From Roseiconus lacunae (GTDB lineage Bacteria > Planctomycetota > Planctomycetia > Pirellulales > Pirellulaceae): a DNA stretch of 64,000 nucleotides. Positions 8,171 through 16,985 of the stretch are shown here, piece by piece; positions within the stretch are counted from its first letter, which is position 1; each line of letters opens with the position of its first letter. The stretch covers positions 186,001 to 250,000 of the forward strand of contig NZ_VSZO01000002.1 of the NCBI RefSeq assembly GCF_008312935.1, in the 5' to 3' direction. The notes under the pieces are model-generated. The model was not told the origin of the DNA, made no database searches, and was given only the letters and a program-made list of their open reading frames with translations. Made by a program: the position numbers and the translations under genes.

Positions 8171-10918
8171 ATGGCACAGATCAACTTAAAAGAACTGGTT
8201 GGCAAGCTGAACGACACCTGCCGCGGGGCGTTGGAATCGGCCGCAGGGCTGTGCCTTTCGAGGACCAACTACAACATTGAAATCGAACATTGGCTACTCA
8301 AGCTTCTCGAGAACGACCGATCAGACCTTGTGATCGCCTGTAAAACATCCGGCGTCGACCTCAGCAGTTTGCAAGCCGATTTGAACAAAGCGATCGATAA
8401 GTTCAAAACCGGAAACGGCCGACCACCGGCACTGTCGCCCAATATCGTCGATCTCGTTCGTGAAGCTTGGTTGTTCGCATCGGTCGATCATGGAGCCGCG
8501 AAGGTTCGTAGTGGTCACTTGCTGGTGGCGCTATTAAAATCAAGCACTTTGCGATCGATCGCACGCGATGCCTCGGGCGAGTTCGATTCGATCAACGGAG
8601 ATGGGTTGACCCAAGACTTCGCAACGGTCTTAAGCGATAGCGAAGAAACGCATGTTCCGATGGGAGCCGGGACCGCCGCGTCCTCGTCCTCCGGTGGCGG
8701 GTCGGCCGCGAAACCGGGCATGACTAAAACGCCGGCCCTGGATCAATTCACGATTGACCTGACCGAGCGTGCTTCGTCCGGACACATCGATCCGGTGCTC
8801 GGTCGTGATCCCGAAATTCGGCAGTTGATCGATATCTTGACACGTCGCCGCCAAAACAACCCAATCTTGACCGGTGAGGCAGGGGTCGGGAAAACCGCCG
8901 TCGTCGAAGGCTTCGCACTGCGTGTTGCCGCCGGTGATGTCCCCGAATCGATTCGCAACATTCGCATTCACACGCTCGACCTCGGCCTGCTGCAAGCGGG
9001 CGCGGGAATGAAAGGCGAGTTTGAAAATCGCTTACGCGGTGTGATCGATGAAGTCAAAAGTTCGCCGACACCGATCATCCTGTTTATCGATGAAGCTCAC
9101 ACGTTGATCGGCGCCGGTGGACAGGCAGGCCAAGGCGACGCCGCCAATCTGCTTAAGCCAGCTCTCGCGCGTGGCGAGTTGCGAACGATCGCGGCAACAA
9201 CCTGGGCGGAGTACAAAAAGTATTTCGAAAAGGATGCCGCCCTGGCGCGTCGATTCCAAGTTGTCATCGTCAATGAACCCGATGAGCCCGTCGCGGTAGA
9301 AATGATGCGTGGCTTGGTCGGAACGTTAGAAAAGCATCATCGCGTTCGCATCATGAACGAAGCAGTTGTCGAAGCGGTGAAACTGTCGAAACGATACATC
9401 TCTGGACGACAGTTACCGGACAAAGCCGTTAGTCTTCTCGACACCGCATGTGCGCGAATCCAACTCAGCCAATCGTCCACCCCGCCGGCAATCGAAGACG
9501 CCCAGCGCCGACGCGATCAACTCGACGTGTCGATTCGGATTCTTAATCGTGAACAGCAGACCGGAGCGGATCACGGCGAAGCAATCGAAGAAGCCGAAGC
9601 CGAAAAGGTAGCCGTCGAAAGCGAACTAGAATCGCTGCAAAAGCAGTGGGACGAAGAAAAGCAACTACTCAAAACCATCGTCGACTTACGAAAGAAGCTC
9701 GACAAGGACGCGCCTGAGCATCTCGCCGCCACGATCGACGCCACAAAAGAAGAAACAACGGCCGAGGAAACCCCCGCGGCGGAATCAGATGCCTCCAACG
9801 AAGAACCAAGCGACGAACAAATCGCTCGGTGGAAGACGGAATTGGTCGCCGCCGAAGAAGAATTGCAAACGATTCAGGGCGAGCGCCCGTTACTTTTCCC
9901 TTCCGTCGATGCCGGTGCGATCGCGGAAACCGTCGCCGCATGGACGGGCATCCCGGTTGGCCGCATGGTCAGCAACGAAATCAATACCGTCCTGCGACTA
10001 AAAGAGTTGATGGAGGAATCGATCGTTGGGCAATCTCATGCCCTCGATCGGATCGCCCAAAGTATCCGAACCAGTCGCGCCGGCTTGCGAGATCCGCGAA
10101 CACCGATCGGCGTGTTCCTGCTGGCAGGAACCAGCGGAGTTGGAAAAACTGAAACCGCGATCACATTGGCGAACCTGCTTTACGGCGGCGAGCAAAATAT
10201 GACGACGATCAACATGTCGGAGTTTAAAGAAGAACACAAGGTCTCGCTGTTGATGGGCTCGCCCCCCGGTTACGTCGGTTACGGCGAAGGCGGGGTTCTG
10301 ACCGAAGCGGTCCGTCGAAAACCGTACTCGGTGGTACTATTGGACGAAGTCGAGAAGGCGCATCCCGGCGTTCAAGATGTCTTTTATCAGGTCTTTGATA
10401 AAGGCCAGATGAAGGACGGTGAAGGTCGCGATATCGACTTTAAAAACACGGTCATCATCATGACCACCAATGCGGGAACGGACTTGATCAAAAGCCTTTG
10501 CGCCGATGATGACACGATGCCAGACCCGGATGGTTTTATCGAAGCCGTCTTTCCAGAGTTATTGAAAACGTTCAAGCCGGCGTTCTTGGGTCGCGTGAGT
10601 GTGATTCCGTATTACCCGCTGGCCGACGACGTGATGAGCCAGATCATTCGTTTAAAACTTGGCAAGGTCGGTCGCCGCGTCGTCGAAAGCTACGGAGCAA
10701 CGTTCGACTACAGCGATGCGGTCGTTGATTCGATTCGAAATCGTTGTACCGAAGTTGATACAGGTGCTCGCAACATCGACCACATTCTCAACCGAACCAT
10801 GCTTCCCGAACTCTCTTCGCAAGTCTTGTCCAATCTGGCCGAAGGCGAAGCGATCTCCAAAGTTTCAATTGATATGAAGGATGATCAGTTCGAGTACATC
10901 GTTTCGACAGAAGCTTAG
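8171..10918 (+). CDS. clpV: T6SS sheath-recycling AAA+ ATPase ClpV (TssH)
   Basis: ClpV is the class I Clp ATPase that unfolds contracted sheath. The N-domain (residues 1-160) starts with [22 protein letters not shown], the TssC-binding type seen in ClpV rather than ClpB. Walker A of the first ATPase ring is GEAGVGKT near 234 and that of the second is GTSGVGKTE near 653; Walker B of ring one is [15 protein letters not shown]. The middle domain has an unusual acidic Ala/Glu-rich insertion around 520-545, which makes the protein 915 residues, somewhat above the usual 850-890. It closes the visible T6SS operon. Membrane-complex genes, hcp and vgrG are not in this window. Confidence 0.95.
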   Translation: MAQINLKELVGKLNDTCRGALESAAGLCLSRTNYNIEIEHWLLKLLENDRSDLVIACKTSGVDLSSLQADLNKAIDKFKTGNGRPPALSPNIVDLVREAWLFASVDHGAAKVRSGHLLVALLKSSTLRSIARDASGEFDSINGDGLTQDFATVLSDSEETHVPMGAGTAASSSSGGGSAAKPGMTKTPALDQFTIDLTERASSGHIDPVLGRDPEIRQLIDILTRRRQNNPILTGEAGVGKTAVVEGFALRVAAGDVPESIRNIRIHTLDLGLLQAGAGMKGEFENRLRGVIDEVKSSPTPIILFIDEAHTLIGAGGQAGQGDAANLLKPALARGELRTIAATTWAEYKKYFEKDAALARRFQVVIVNEPDEPVAVEMMRGLVGTLEKHHRVRIMNEAVVEAVKLSKRYISGRQLPDKAVSLLDTACARIQLSQSSTPPAIEDAQRRRDQLDVSIRILNREQQTGADHGEAIEEAEAEKVAVESELESLQKQWDEEKQLLKTIVDLRKKLDKDAPEHLAATIDATKEETTAEETPAAESDASNEEPSDEQIARWKTELVAAEEELQTIQGERPLLFPSVDAGAIAETVAAWTGIPVGRMVSNEINTVLRLKELMEESIVGQSHALDRIAQSIRTSRAGLRDPRTPIGVFLLAGTSGVGKTETAITLANLLYGGEQNMTTINMSEFKEEHKVSLLMGSPPGYVGYGEGGVLTEAVRRKPYSVVLLDEVEKAHPGVQDVFYQVFDKGQMKDGEGRDIDFKNTVIIMTTNAGTDLIKSLCADDDTMPDPDGFIEAVFPELLKTFKPAFLGRVSVIPYYPLADDVMSQIIRLKLGKVGRRVVESYGATFDYSDAVVDSIRNRCTEVDTGARNIDHILNRTMLPELSSQVLSNLAEGEAISKVSIDMKDDQFEYIVSTEA

Positions 10919-11096
10919 TTGCGGTATCAACTATCGAACGCACGTTCTAAGCAGTTGAATACGAATGATTCGGCTTAGGTCATTTCCTCTTCCTGCGGGG
11001 AGGGCCGAGCGCAGCGAGGGGAGGTCGAGCGGTGAATGGCCGAACAAACTTTCGTCCCTCGGCCGCATCGAATCGCGGATCAGTGACGCCACAGTT

Positions 11097-11798
11097 TTAA
11101 GCACCGCCCGAGTCGACCAGTTCACCGTCGGCCAGAACGATTTGCCGACTCGCCCTGGATGCGACGGCTTCATCATGAGTGACGACAACCAACGTCGTCT
11201 GACTGGTTTCGCGTAGCGATTCTAATAATTCCAATATCGCCATTCCCGATTCACTATCGAGTGCCCCGGTGGGTTCGTCCGCCAAGATCACTTGAGGGCG
11301 GTTCGCAATTGCTCGCGCGATCGCGACGCGTTGGCATTCACCGCCAGAGAGTTGTCGGGGCAAATGGCGTCCACGGCCAGAGAGTCCAACTTGGGCGAGT
11401 AGCGAGTTGGCTGTTTCGGCGCGTTCATTCGCGGATGCCGAGGTTTCAAACATGGGAATTTGAACGTTTTCGGCGGCGGTTAAGTTCGGCAATAAATAGT
11501 ATCGCTGGAACACGAATCCGACCTGCTGACGTCGATAACGATCCAGATTGGCAGTGGCCAATGATTGCCCGTCAAAGTACACCTCGCCCGCAGTCGGTCG
11601 GTCCATCCCTCCGATTAGATTCAACAAGGTTGATTTCCCGCTTCCACTTTTGCCTACAATCGAGACATGTTCGCCATGGGTAATCGCCAAACTGACGTCG
11701 TGAAGGGCATGCACGTCGCCCCGGGGAAAATAGCGTGAAACTGAATGGGTCTGCACGACGGCGTCGGTAGAGCGATCGACGGAAGCTTGCCCGGGCAT
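11097..11798 (-). CDS. LolD/MacB-type ABC transporter ATP-binding protein
   Basis: A 233-residue ATPase of the LolD/MacB/FtsE group. Walker A is GKSGSGKST near residue 40, the Q-loop FQRYYLLPNLTAAENV, the signature LSGGECQRVAIARA, Walker B VILADEPTGALD and the H-loop VVVTHDE; all catalytic residues are present. Such subunits normally power MacB-like permeases in lipoprotein release, efflux or bacteriocin export. No permease gene is adjacent: upstream lies the T6SS operon (180 bases away) and the divergent neighbour is an unrelated secreted protein, so it is an orphan here. Its start is only 16 bases from the start given for the divergent gene. Confidence 0.9.
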   Translation of the reverse strand: MPGQASVDRSTDAVVQTHSVSRYFPRGDVHALHDVSLAITHGEHVSIVGKSGSGKSTLLNLIGGMDRPTAGEVYFDGQSLATANLDRYRRQQVGFVFQRYYLLPNLTAAENVQIPMFETSASANERAETANSLLAQVGLSGRGRHLPRQLSGGECQRVAIARAIANRPQVILADEPTGALDSESGMAILELLESLRETSQTTLVVVTHDEAVASRASRQIVLADGELVDSGGA

Positions 11799-11814
11799 TG
11801 GAAACCGACTGAAG

Positions 11815-12828
11815 ATGGAATGGATTGAAACGATGGAAGATACCCGTCACCGCAAAACGATGCGACCGTGGATGCGAGATTTACGATCATCCGTAGTCTT
11901 CGCTTGCGTCTCGATTATCTGCTCTGCGTCCTCATCGCAGGCTCAATCGAAATTCGATGATACGTTCGTTCCACAGAGTATCACAAAGATCCCTGCCGGC
12001 ATTTCGGTGACTTCGCCTAGCGAGCAATCGCCTTTCAACCGGTTAGTACTGTTAGCGAATCCCAGGCTATCGGCGGGTGATGCTAAGACCGTCAGCGACA
12101 CGGTACGTGATGCGGCAACGAAATCCTCGCTAACGATCATGGCATCAGTAACGAAAACCTCGCCGGACGAATTGTCTGGCGAAGGCAATCCACCGCTTTC
12201 GCCACAAGGTGAATTCAGATTGGCGTCTGTCGGCGTTGGCTACAGCATATCGTCCGACCAAGGACGCATCATCGTCTCTGCCGACACCGCAAGTGAACTT
12301 GGCGTCTCTCTGGGGCTGATTCAAAAACAGGTGTTGCGGTCCAGCGAATCCCAACTGCAACGCGTCACGGTAGTGGGAAAGACGGACCAGATCTACGTCT
12401 TTGATGCCCCATCGATCATGCACCGCCGGGATCAGAACCGACGTTACCTGACTCGTCATTTTGTCTATCTCGATGCTAAGACTGGCGAGGGAGCGATGAT
12501 GGTTTGGTTGATGGCGCCGCTCGGTCGCGAACATGGAAAGACAGCGTATCCGATCATTGATCACCCAATCCGTGTCCTGCCGTTCGAAACAGTCGAGACG
12601 CGAGACATTTTTGTCGACGCCGGCGAGTTCAATTTTTTAGGCGTCCCAAGCGAAGCAGCGTTTGGCCTCGTCGATTTACCACCGGGAAGAGACATACGCT
12701 GGTCAAAGGAAGCAGCCATGCTTGCCGGGAGCTTCTCGTATAGCCACACAGAATTGAACAAGCTTTCGATTCATCTAGCTGCATTGCTAAAGAATTCCCC
12801 CGATCCGTTGCCCCGATCACAGCCATAG
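11815..12828 (+). CDS. secreted protein of unknown function
   Basis: No family was recognised. A signal peptide is visible at about residues 20-43 (basic RDLRSS, hydrophobic VVFACVSIICSA, cleavage near SSQAQ). The start is uncertain: ATG codons at 11815, 11833 and 11860 are in frame, and the last gives the most normal signal peptide and leaves more room for the divergent ABC gene's promoter. The mature part is about 290 residues, mixed alpha/beta, with a central YVFDAPSIMHRRDQNRRYLTRHFVYLD-like region and no Cys cluster or catalytic motif that I can name. It is probably exported to the periplasm or cell surface. Confidence 0.75.
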   Translation: MEWIETMEDTRHRKTMRPWMRDLRSSVVFACVSIICSASSSQAQSKFDDTFVPQSITKIPAGISVTSPSEQSPFNRLVLLANPRLSAGDAKTVSDTVRDAATKSSLTIMASVTKTSPDELSGEGNPPLSPQGEFRLASVGVGYSISSDQGRIIVSADTASELGVSLGLIQKQVLRSSESQLQRVTVVGKTDQIYVFDAPSIMHRRDQNRRYLTRHFVYLDAKTGEGAMMVWLMAPLGREHGKTAYPIIDHPIRVLPFETVETRDIFVDAGEFNFLGVPSEAAFGLVDLPPGRDIRWSKEAAMLAGSFSYSHTELNKLSIHLAALLKNSPDPLPRSQP

Positions 12829-12931
12829 TTTCAGTTACCTGAAGTTTAGCCGAACGGTGTTGACCAAGGACTCAACGGAATACCAGGTCTAACGCCGGCT
12901 TTTTTGACCAGTGAAGATCACCGGAGAGCAA

Positions 12932-14044
12932 ATGCTTTTTTATCGCGGCATCCGTCCGTTGTTATTTTCTCTGGATCCGGAAAAGGCTCATCAACTTGGC
13001 ATTCGCACCGGAAGTATCGTCCAATCGATCCCCGGCGTTCTTAGGTTCATCCGGTGCGACCCCAACGTTGACCCGATCCTTCGCGTTGCGCTCGCAGGCA
13101 TCGATTTTGCAAATCCGATCGGGCTTGCCGCAGGCTTGGACAAATCGGGTGAAATCGTTCCGGCGATGCAAGCGATCGGGTTTGGACATCTCGAAATTGG
13201 TTCGATCTCGGCCCGACCGTCGAAAGGCAACCAGACTCCACGGTTGTGGCGTTTGATCGATGATGCCGCTGTACTAGTCCACTATGGGTTGCCAAATGAT
13301 GGATCAGTTGTGGTGGCGAAGCGGTTGCAAGATTTGCGGAATCGCGATGCGATCAAGACACCCATCGGAGTCAATTTGGTCAACACCAATGAGCCTTCGT
13401 CAGGCCCAAGTTCTCCAGATGCGGTGATCGACGACTACCGTGAATCGGCGAAGCGATTTGCCGATGTGACCTCGTATCTGATGTTGAACCTTAGCTGCCC
13501 CAACACGATCGATGGTCGCGGTTTCTTTGAACAGTCCTCTCGTCTGGACGACTTGCTACGATCGGTGACGGAGGTGACCGGCGATGTTCCGGTATTTTTA
13601 AAGCTGTCGCCCGATTGGGAGCAGACATTGATCGCAGATCTGTTGGACATTGCGTTGCAGTACCACTCAGTCGCCGGGGTGATGTTCAATCTATCGGCGC
13701 ACCGTCGCGAAGGATTAGTGTCCGCACCGTCGACTTACCAAGATCGACCGGGCGCGATCGCCGGTCGTCCAACGAAGGACTGGATGGACCGGCGAACGGC
13801 ATGGCTATTTCGCCAGCTACGCGGTACTCGGCTACGGATCATTTCAGCGGGAGGGATTCAGAATGCCACCGACGCCTATCGTAGGATTCGATTGGGTGCA
13901 TCGCTGGTTCAGGTTTACACCGCACTGATCTACCATGGCCCAGGTCTTGTCGCGAAGATCAATCGTGATTTAGCCGAGCGACTTCGTCGTGATGGTGTCA
14001 ACCAACTTTCCGACGTCATCGGCATCGATGCGATGGAGCGCTAA
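12932..14044 (+). CDS. pyrD: dihydroorotate dehydrogenase, class-2-like
   Basis: An FMN-dependent oxidoreductase of pyrimidine synthesis (dihydroorotate to orotate). The N-terminus LFYRGIRPLLFSLDPEKAHQLG is the membrane-associating helix pair of class 2 (quinone-dependent) enzymes. Further class-2 landmarks are NPIGLAAGLDKSGE near 61 and GNQTPRLWRL near 99. The start at 12932 is chosen because GGAG lies 5 bases upstream; an in-frame GTG at 12911 is possible. Oddities: the catalytic loop reads LNLSCPNT with Cys at 189, as in class 1, where class 2 has Ser; and the usual TNT substrate motif is replaced by FNLSAH followed by DRPGAIAGRP. It could therefore be a divergent class 2 enzyme or a related dehydrogenase. 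Confidence 0.82.
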   Translation: MLFYRGIRPLLFSLDPEKAHQLGIRTGSIVQSIPGVLRFIRCDPNVDPILRVALAGIDFANPIGLAAGLDKSGEIVPAMQAIGFGHLEIGSISARPSKGNQTPRLWRLIDDAAVLVHYGLPNDGSVVVAKRLQDLRNRDAIKTPIGVNLVNTNEPSSGPSSPDAVIDDYRESAKRFADVTSYLMLNLSCPNTIDGRGFFEQSSRLDDLLRSVTEVTGDVPVFLKLSPDWEQTLIADLLDIALQYHSVAGVMFNLSAHRREGLVSAPSTYQDRPGAIAGRPTKDWMDRRTAWLFRQLRGTRLRIISAGGIQNATDAYRRIRLGASLVQVYTALIYHGPGLVAKINRDLAERLRRDGVNQLSDVIGIDAMER

Positions 14045-14131
14045 AGGTTTAGGCAAGTCTGTGCGCCGTTTCGTCGGATGACAAAGGGAACAGTTCTATA
14101 CGACAAGTCGTGAGGCAAACCCTTTGACATG

Positions 14132-14137
14132 TATACT
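14132..14137 (+). promoter_or_regulatory. possible extended -10 element
   Basis: TATACT preceded directly by ATG (ACATGTATACT) lies about 65 bases before the next gene's start. A good -35 at the right spacing is not evident; the TTGACA immediately before it is too close to be the partner. Weak support only. Confidence 0.25.
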
Positions 14138-14200
14138 GACGCTGACAGAGATCGCTGTCCGTCTGTTTAACCAACCGATTCCCGGTGGCATCGTCGCGCA

Positions 14201-14686
14201 ATGTTCCCTTCGCATGGCGACACGTCATTGTCTAACCAATCCGCTTTAGCAATGCACTCCAGCATCACCGACAAAGGCCTTTCACAATTATTTCAAGCGG
14301 CAACAGATCTCGTTGCCCGTCGACTCCCAACTGGTGAAGCAGTCGCCGCGGCCATCTTGACTCAATCGCATCAGATCTACACAGGGATCTGGATTGATGC
14401 GGCGCTCGACGCCGCTGCACTCTGTGCCGAAACCGGACCGATCTGTGAAGCGCATCGGACAAATGAGGTGGTGCTCGCGTCGGTTTGCGTGATGAGAGAG
14501 TCTACCAATGGCGATATACAAGTCGTACCGGCATGCGGAATTTGCCAGGAACGACTCTCCTATTGGGGAATGGATTTGGTAGTCGGAATTCCGGGAACGA
14601 AGATCGATGGAGTCTGTGACTTTCTGCCGTTATCGGCCCTTCGCCCACACTATTGGCGTGACGTGCTTCCGAAGAAACTCCAATGA
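14201..14686 (+). CDS. cytidine deaminase-like zinc protein
   Basis: A 161-residue protein with the cytidine deaminase zinc signature: CAE at residues 75-77 (Cys ligand and proton-shuttle Glu) and PACGIC at 110-115 (two further Cys ligands). The three-Cys set resembles homotetrameric CDA and blasticidin-S deaminase. The spacing and the C-terminal LPLSALRPHYW, similar in type to the family's LLPxxF ending, fit the fold. Sequence outside the motifs is divergent, so the substrate (cytidine, deoxycytidine or a modified nucleoside) cannot be stated. An in-frame ATG at 14252 would remove 17 residues and gives a more normal CDA N-terminus. It lies 156 bases after pyrD, which may reflect a pyrimidine link. 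Confidence 0.7.
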   Translation: MFPSHGDTSLSNQSALAMHSSITDKGLSQLFQAATDLVARRLPTGEAVAAAILTQSHQIYTGIWIDAALDAAALCAETGPICEAHRTNEVVLASVCVMRESTNGDIQVVPACGICQERLSYWGMDLVVGIPGTKIDGVCDFLPLSALRPHYWRDVLPKKLQ

Positions 14687-14975
14687 TCCTTGTAGCCTTC
14701 GAGTAATATTTGCTGGGTCTGCAACCGCACAGACACGATGATGGACGAACGCAATGCGAGCATCAGCCATAAAGATGCTTGCGGAGGCGTCGGCTTTGAG
14801 TGCGTGTCATTGCTTGTCGGATCGGTACCCTATGCGATACCGCAGAACTTGAGTTTAGGATGAGCCGAACTCAACAACATTGTCTCAACGAAGCACACGG
14901 TGAACCTCACAAGCACGTCGCTGGTCGTCATCGTCGACCACTGAGCGGTGTGGCCGGAACGCAGGTGAAAAAACC
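14687..14975. other. intergenic stretch, nothing recognised
   Basis: About 290 bases between the deaminase-like gene and a small membrane protein. I see no convincing open frame, terminator hairpin or repeat here. Confidence 0.4.
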
Positions 14976-15281
14976 ATGGCAAACTTAACTAACGCCCGTG
15001 TGATCTGGTTCAAAGGCGTCTTATTCGTCCTGCTCGGGGTTCTCGCATCGGGTGTCTTGTTCACACAGCTCACAGATTTTCGCTATGTCGTCATATATGC
15101 CATCGCCATATGGGCTTTCTGCCGAGCGTACTACTTCGCGTTCTACGTCATCGAGCATTACGTTGATCCCCGCTTTCGATTCGCGGGGCTACTCGATTTC
15201 GCTCTTTATGCCGTCTTCGGGCACCGTCCCGATGAATTGCCTAAAGAGAGATCGGAAGAGAACGGCGATGGGCGAAGGTAG
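14976..15281 (+). CDS. small membrane protein, two transmembrane helices
   Basis: A 101-residue protein of unrecognised family. Two hydrophobic stretches are visible at about residues 12-33 (WFKGVLFVLLGVLASGVLF) and 38-58 (VVIYAIAIWAFCRAYYFAFY), followed by a conserved-looking amphipathic part (HYVDPRFRFAGLLDFALYAVFG) and a charged tail. It is likely an inner-membrane protein. It stands alone between a deaminase-like gene and the end of a convergent MoxR gene. The hydrophobic pattern argues that it is real, but no function can be given. Confidence 0.7.
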   Translation: MANLTNARVIWFKGVLFVLLGVLASGVLFTQLTDFRYVVIYAIAIWAFCRAYYFAFYVIEHYVDPRFRFAGLLDFALYAVFGHRPDELPKERSEENGDGRR

Positions 15282-15358
15282 TGCCCGAGGATGCGAGCGG
15301 GGACACGATTGTCGCATACGCGACGGAATCATCGAGCGGATCCGTGGCTCATGTTGCG

Positions 15359-16459
15359 TTAGAGCGCTGACGCCTGCTTGGGCGCGAGATCTTTGATCAA
15401 CCGCGTGATCAGATCGTCGACCGTGATGCCGTCAGCTTCCGCGGTGAACGTCGGGACCAGCCGGTGTCGTAAGACAGGTAGCGCGAGTGTCTGGACGTCC
15501 TCAAGGGTCACTTGGGGACGACCATGCATCAATGCGCGCGCTTTGGCGGCAAGCACTAATTGTTGGCTAGCACGTGGTCCCGGTCCCCATTCGACCAGTT
15601 CTTTTGCCCAGTCGGCGCACTGCGGATCTGAGGGACGCACCGACCGAACGGCATCGAGCACCCAGTCTTTGACGTGGGGCGGCAACGGGACGCGCCGGAC
15701 GGTCCTCTGAAAGGCAATGATTTGTTCCCCGGTGACGACCGGTTTCACCTCGGCATCAAACGTTGACGTCGTACGATCGACGATCTCCGATTCTTCGTCG
15801 CGGGTGGGGTAATCGACGACGACATGGAATAAAAATCGATCGCGTTGAGCTTCTGGCAGCGGGTAGGTGCCTTCCTGCTCGATCGGGTTCTGGGTCGCGA
15901 GGACGAAGAACGGTTCCTTCAAGGAATACGTTTTACCTCCGGCGGTGACTTCGTGTTCTTGCATTGCTTCGAGAAGCGCCGCCTGTGTTTTCGGAGGCGT
16001 ACGGTTAATTTCGTCGGCGAGCAGCATCTGGGTGAAGATCGGCCCACGTTCGAACAGCAATTTTCGGCGGCCCGTTTCGGGGTCTTCTTGAATGATGTCT
16101 GTTCCGGTGATATCGCCGGGCATCAAATCGGGGGTGAACTGGATCCGGTGGAAATCCAAATGCATCGATTCGGCAAGGGTCCGGATCATCAGTGTTTTGG
16201 CGAGGCCGGGGACGCCTTCGAGCAGACAATGACCACGGGACAAAATCGCAATGAGAAGTTGTTCGACGACTTCGTTTTGTCCGACGACAACCTGTGCGAC
16301 TTGATGCCGAATGGCCTTGCAGGACTTCACCAGTTCGGACGCCAGTTCAGCGTCGCTGCGTGAATCACGGCCTGGATTCGAATCGCCCGAACCGGAACCG
16401 GAATGGGGGCCGCGATCGGGATTGGGAGTGTTGGATTCGATCGGCGGAGGCTGAACCAT
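15359..16459 (-). CDS. MoxR-family AAA+ ATPase
   Basis: A MoxR (AAA_3) ATPase of the chaperone-like type that often acts with VWA-domain proteins to activate or assemble complexes. Walker A is the atypical GVPGLAKT of the family; Walker B and following are [23 protein letters not shown]; sensor region [25 protein letters not shown] is diagnostic. The C-terminal lid ends with [16 protein letters not shown] place the start at 16459 (MVQPPP) because AAGGA lies 7 bases before it; ATGs at 16474 and 16597 are in frame. Residues 5-40 are a Pro/Gly/Ser-rich linker. The usual partners (DUF58, VWA, transglutaminase) are not downstream in this window. Confidence 0.93.
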   Translation of the reverse strand: MVQPPPIESNTPNPDRGPHSGSGSGDSNPGRDSRSDAELASELVKSCKAIRHQVAQVVVGQNEVVEQLLIAILSRGHCLLEGVPGLAKTLMIRTLAESMHLDFHRIQFTPDLMPGDITGTDIIQEDPETGRRKLLFERGPIFTQMLLADEINRTPPKTQAALLEAMQEHEVTAGGKTYSLKEPFFVLATQNPIEQEGTYPLPEAQRDRFLFHVVVDYPTRDEESEIVDRTTSTFDAEVKPVVTGEQIIAFQRTVRRVPLPPHVKDWVLDAVRSVRPSDPQCADWAKELVEWGPGPRASQQLVLAAKARALMHGRPQVTLEDVQTLALPVLRHRLVPTFTAEADGITVDDLITRLIKDLAPKQASAL

Positions 16460-16585
16460 GCGGTGATCCTTCATGATGACGCGGAGGCCCGAATGAATGA
16501 ATCGGACTCCGGCGTAGTAAACGACGTTTGGTGTGACGAACCTGTCCCAAAAAACGAGTGATGCCAATGCAGGCCCGATGCTATC

Positions 16586-16713
16586 GCTTCGTTCCAATAC
16601 GATTTCAAATTAGATGATTGGCGTTAGCCAAGGCTTCGGTGCAATTACCGTTGCCAACGCCCGTCGGCTGATGAGCCGACCCCAAATAGTTGAGTCAGAC
16701 GGAACATTAGCGC
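16586..16713. repeat. dispersed nested-palindrome repeat, copy A
   Basis: The core TTGGCGTTAGCCA (16619-16630) and CCAACGCCCGTCGGCT (16654-16669) matches the core at 50916-50973; the left AGCCG block is changed to AGATG. The left end GCTTCGTTCCAATACG resembles the left end of the copies at 48963 and 50887, and the right end CGGAACATTAGC is a degenerate complement. It lies in the gap of about 500 bases between the MoxR gene and the kinase gene; the rest of that gap (16714-16985) shows nothing I can name apart from a G/T-rich stretch near 16900. Confidence 0.7.
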
Positions 16714-16985
16714 GTCCGGCGCACTTTTTTTGGATAAGTTCTCGGACTCATTGTAAATCGGTAACGGCGACGATGAGCCATCAAGACAGCGATCTGTGGC
16801 GTTGTTTTGGTTTAAAATCAGCGTGAAAGACGAAACCGTCGCGGACGAATGTTAACGCATGGGGAAATTGGGGCGGTCTTCGGCCCCCTGGTTTATGGTT
16901 CGTTGGCGGATTGGTGGTGGGGGAACAATCCAGATTCGCTGATTCGGGGTTAATCCCGGTGACTTAAATGCTTATCTTTTGACAC

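Noticed and set aside
10965-11060. GC-rich GGGGAGGGCCGAGCGCAGCG stretch after clpV as a repeat or terminator
   Set aside because: It resembles sequence styles common between planctomycete genes, but only one copy is in the window and no stable hairpin with a T-tract was found.
12846-12900. Further copy of the nested-palindrome repeat before pyrD
   Set aside because: AGCCGAACGGTGTTGACC and GGTCTAACGCCGGC are suggestive, but pairing is poor; too degenerate to list as a feature.
14124-14137. TTGACA next to TATACT as a complete promoter
   Set aside because: The two boxes are only two bases apart, not 16-18, so they cannot form one promoter; only the -10 is kept as a weak candidate.
14800-14988. 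A 62-codon frame before the small membrane protein
   Set aside because: Arg/His/Cys-rich, with no domain or ribosome site.
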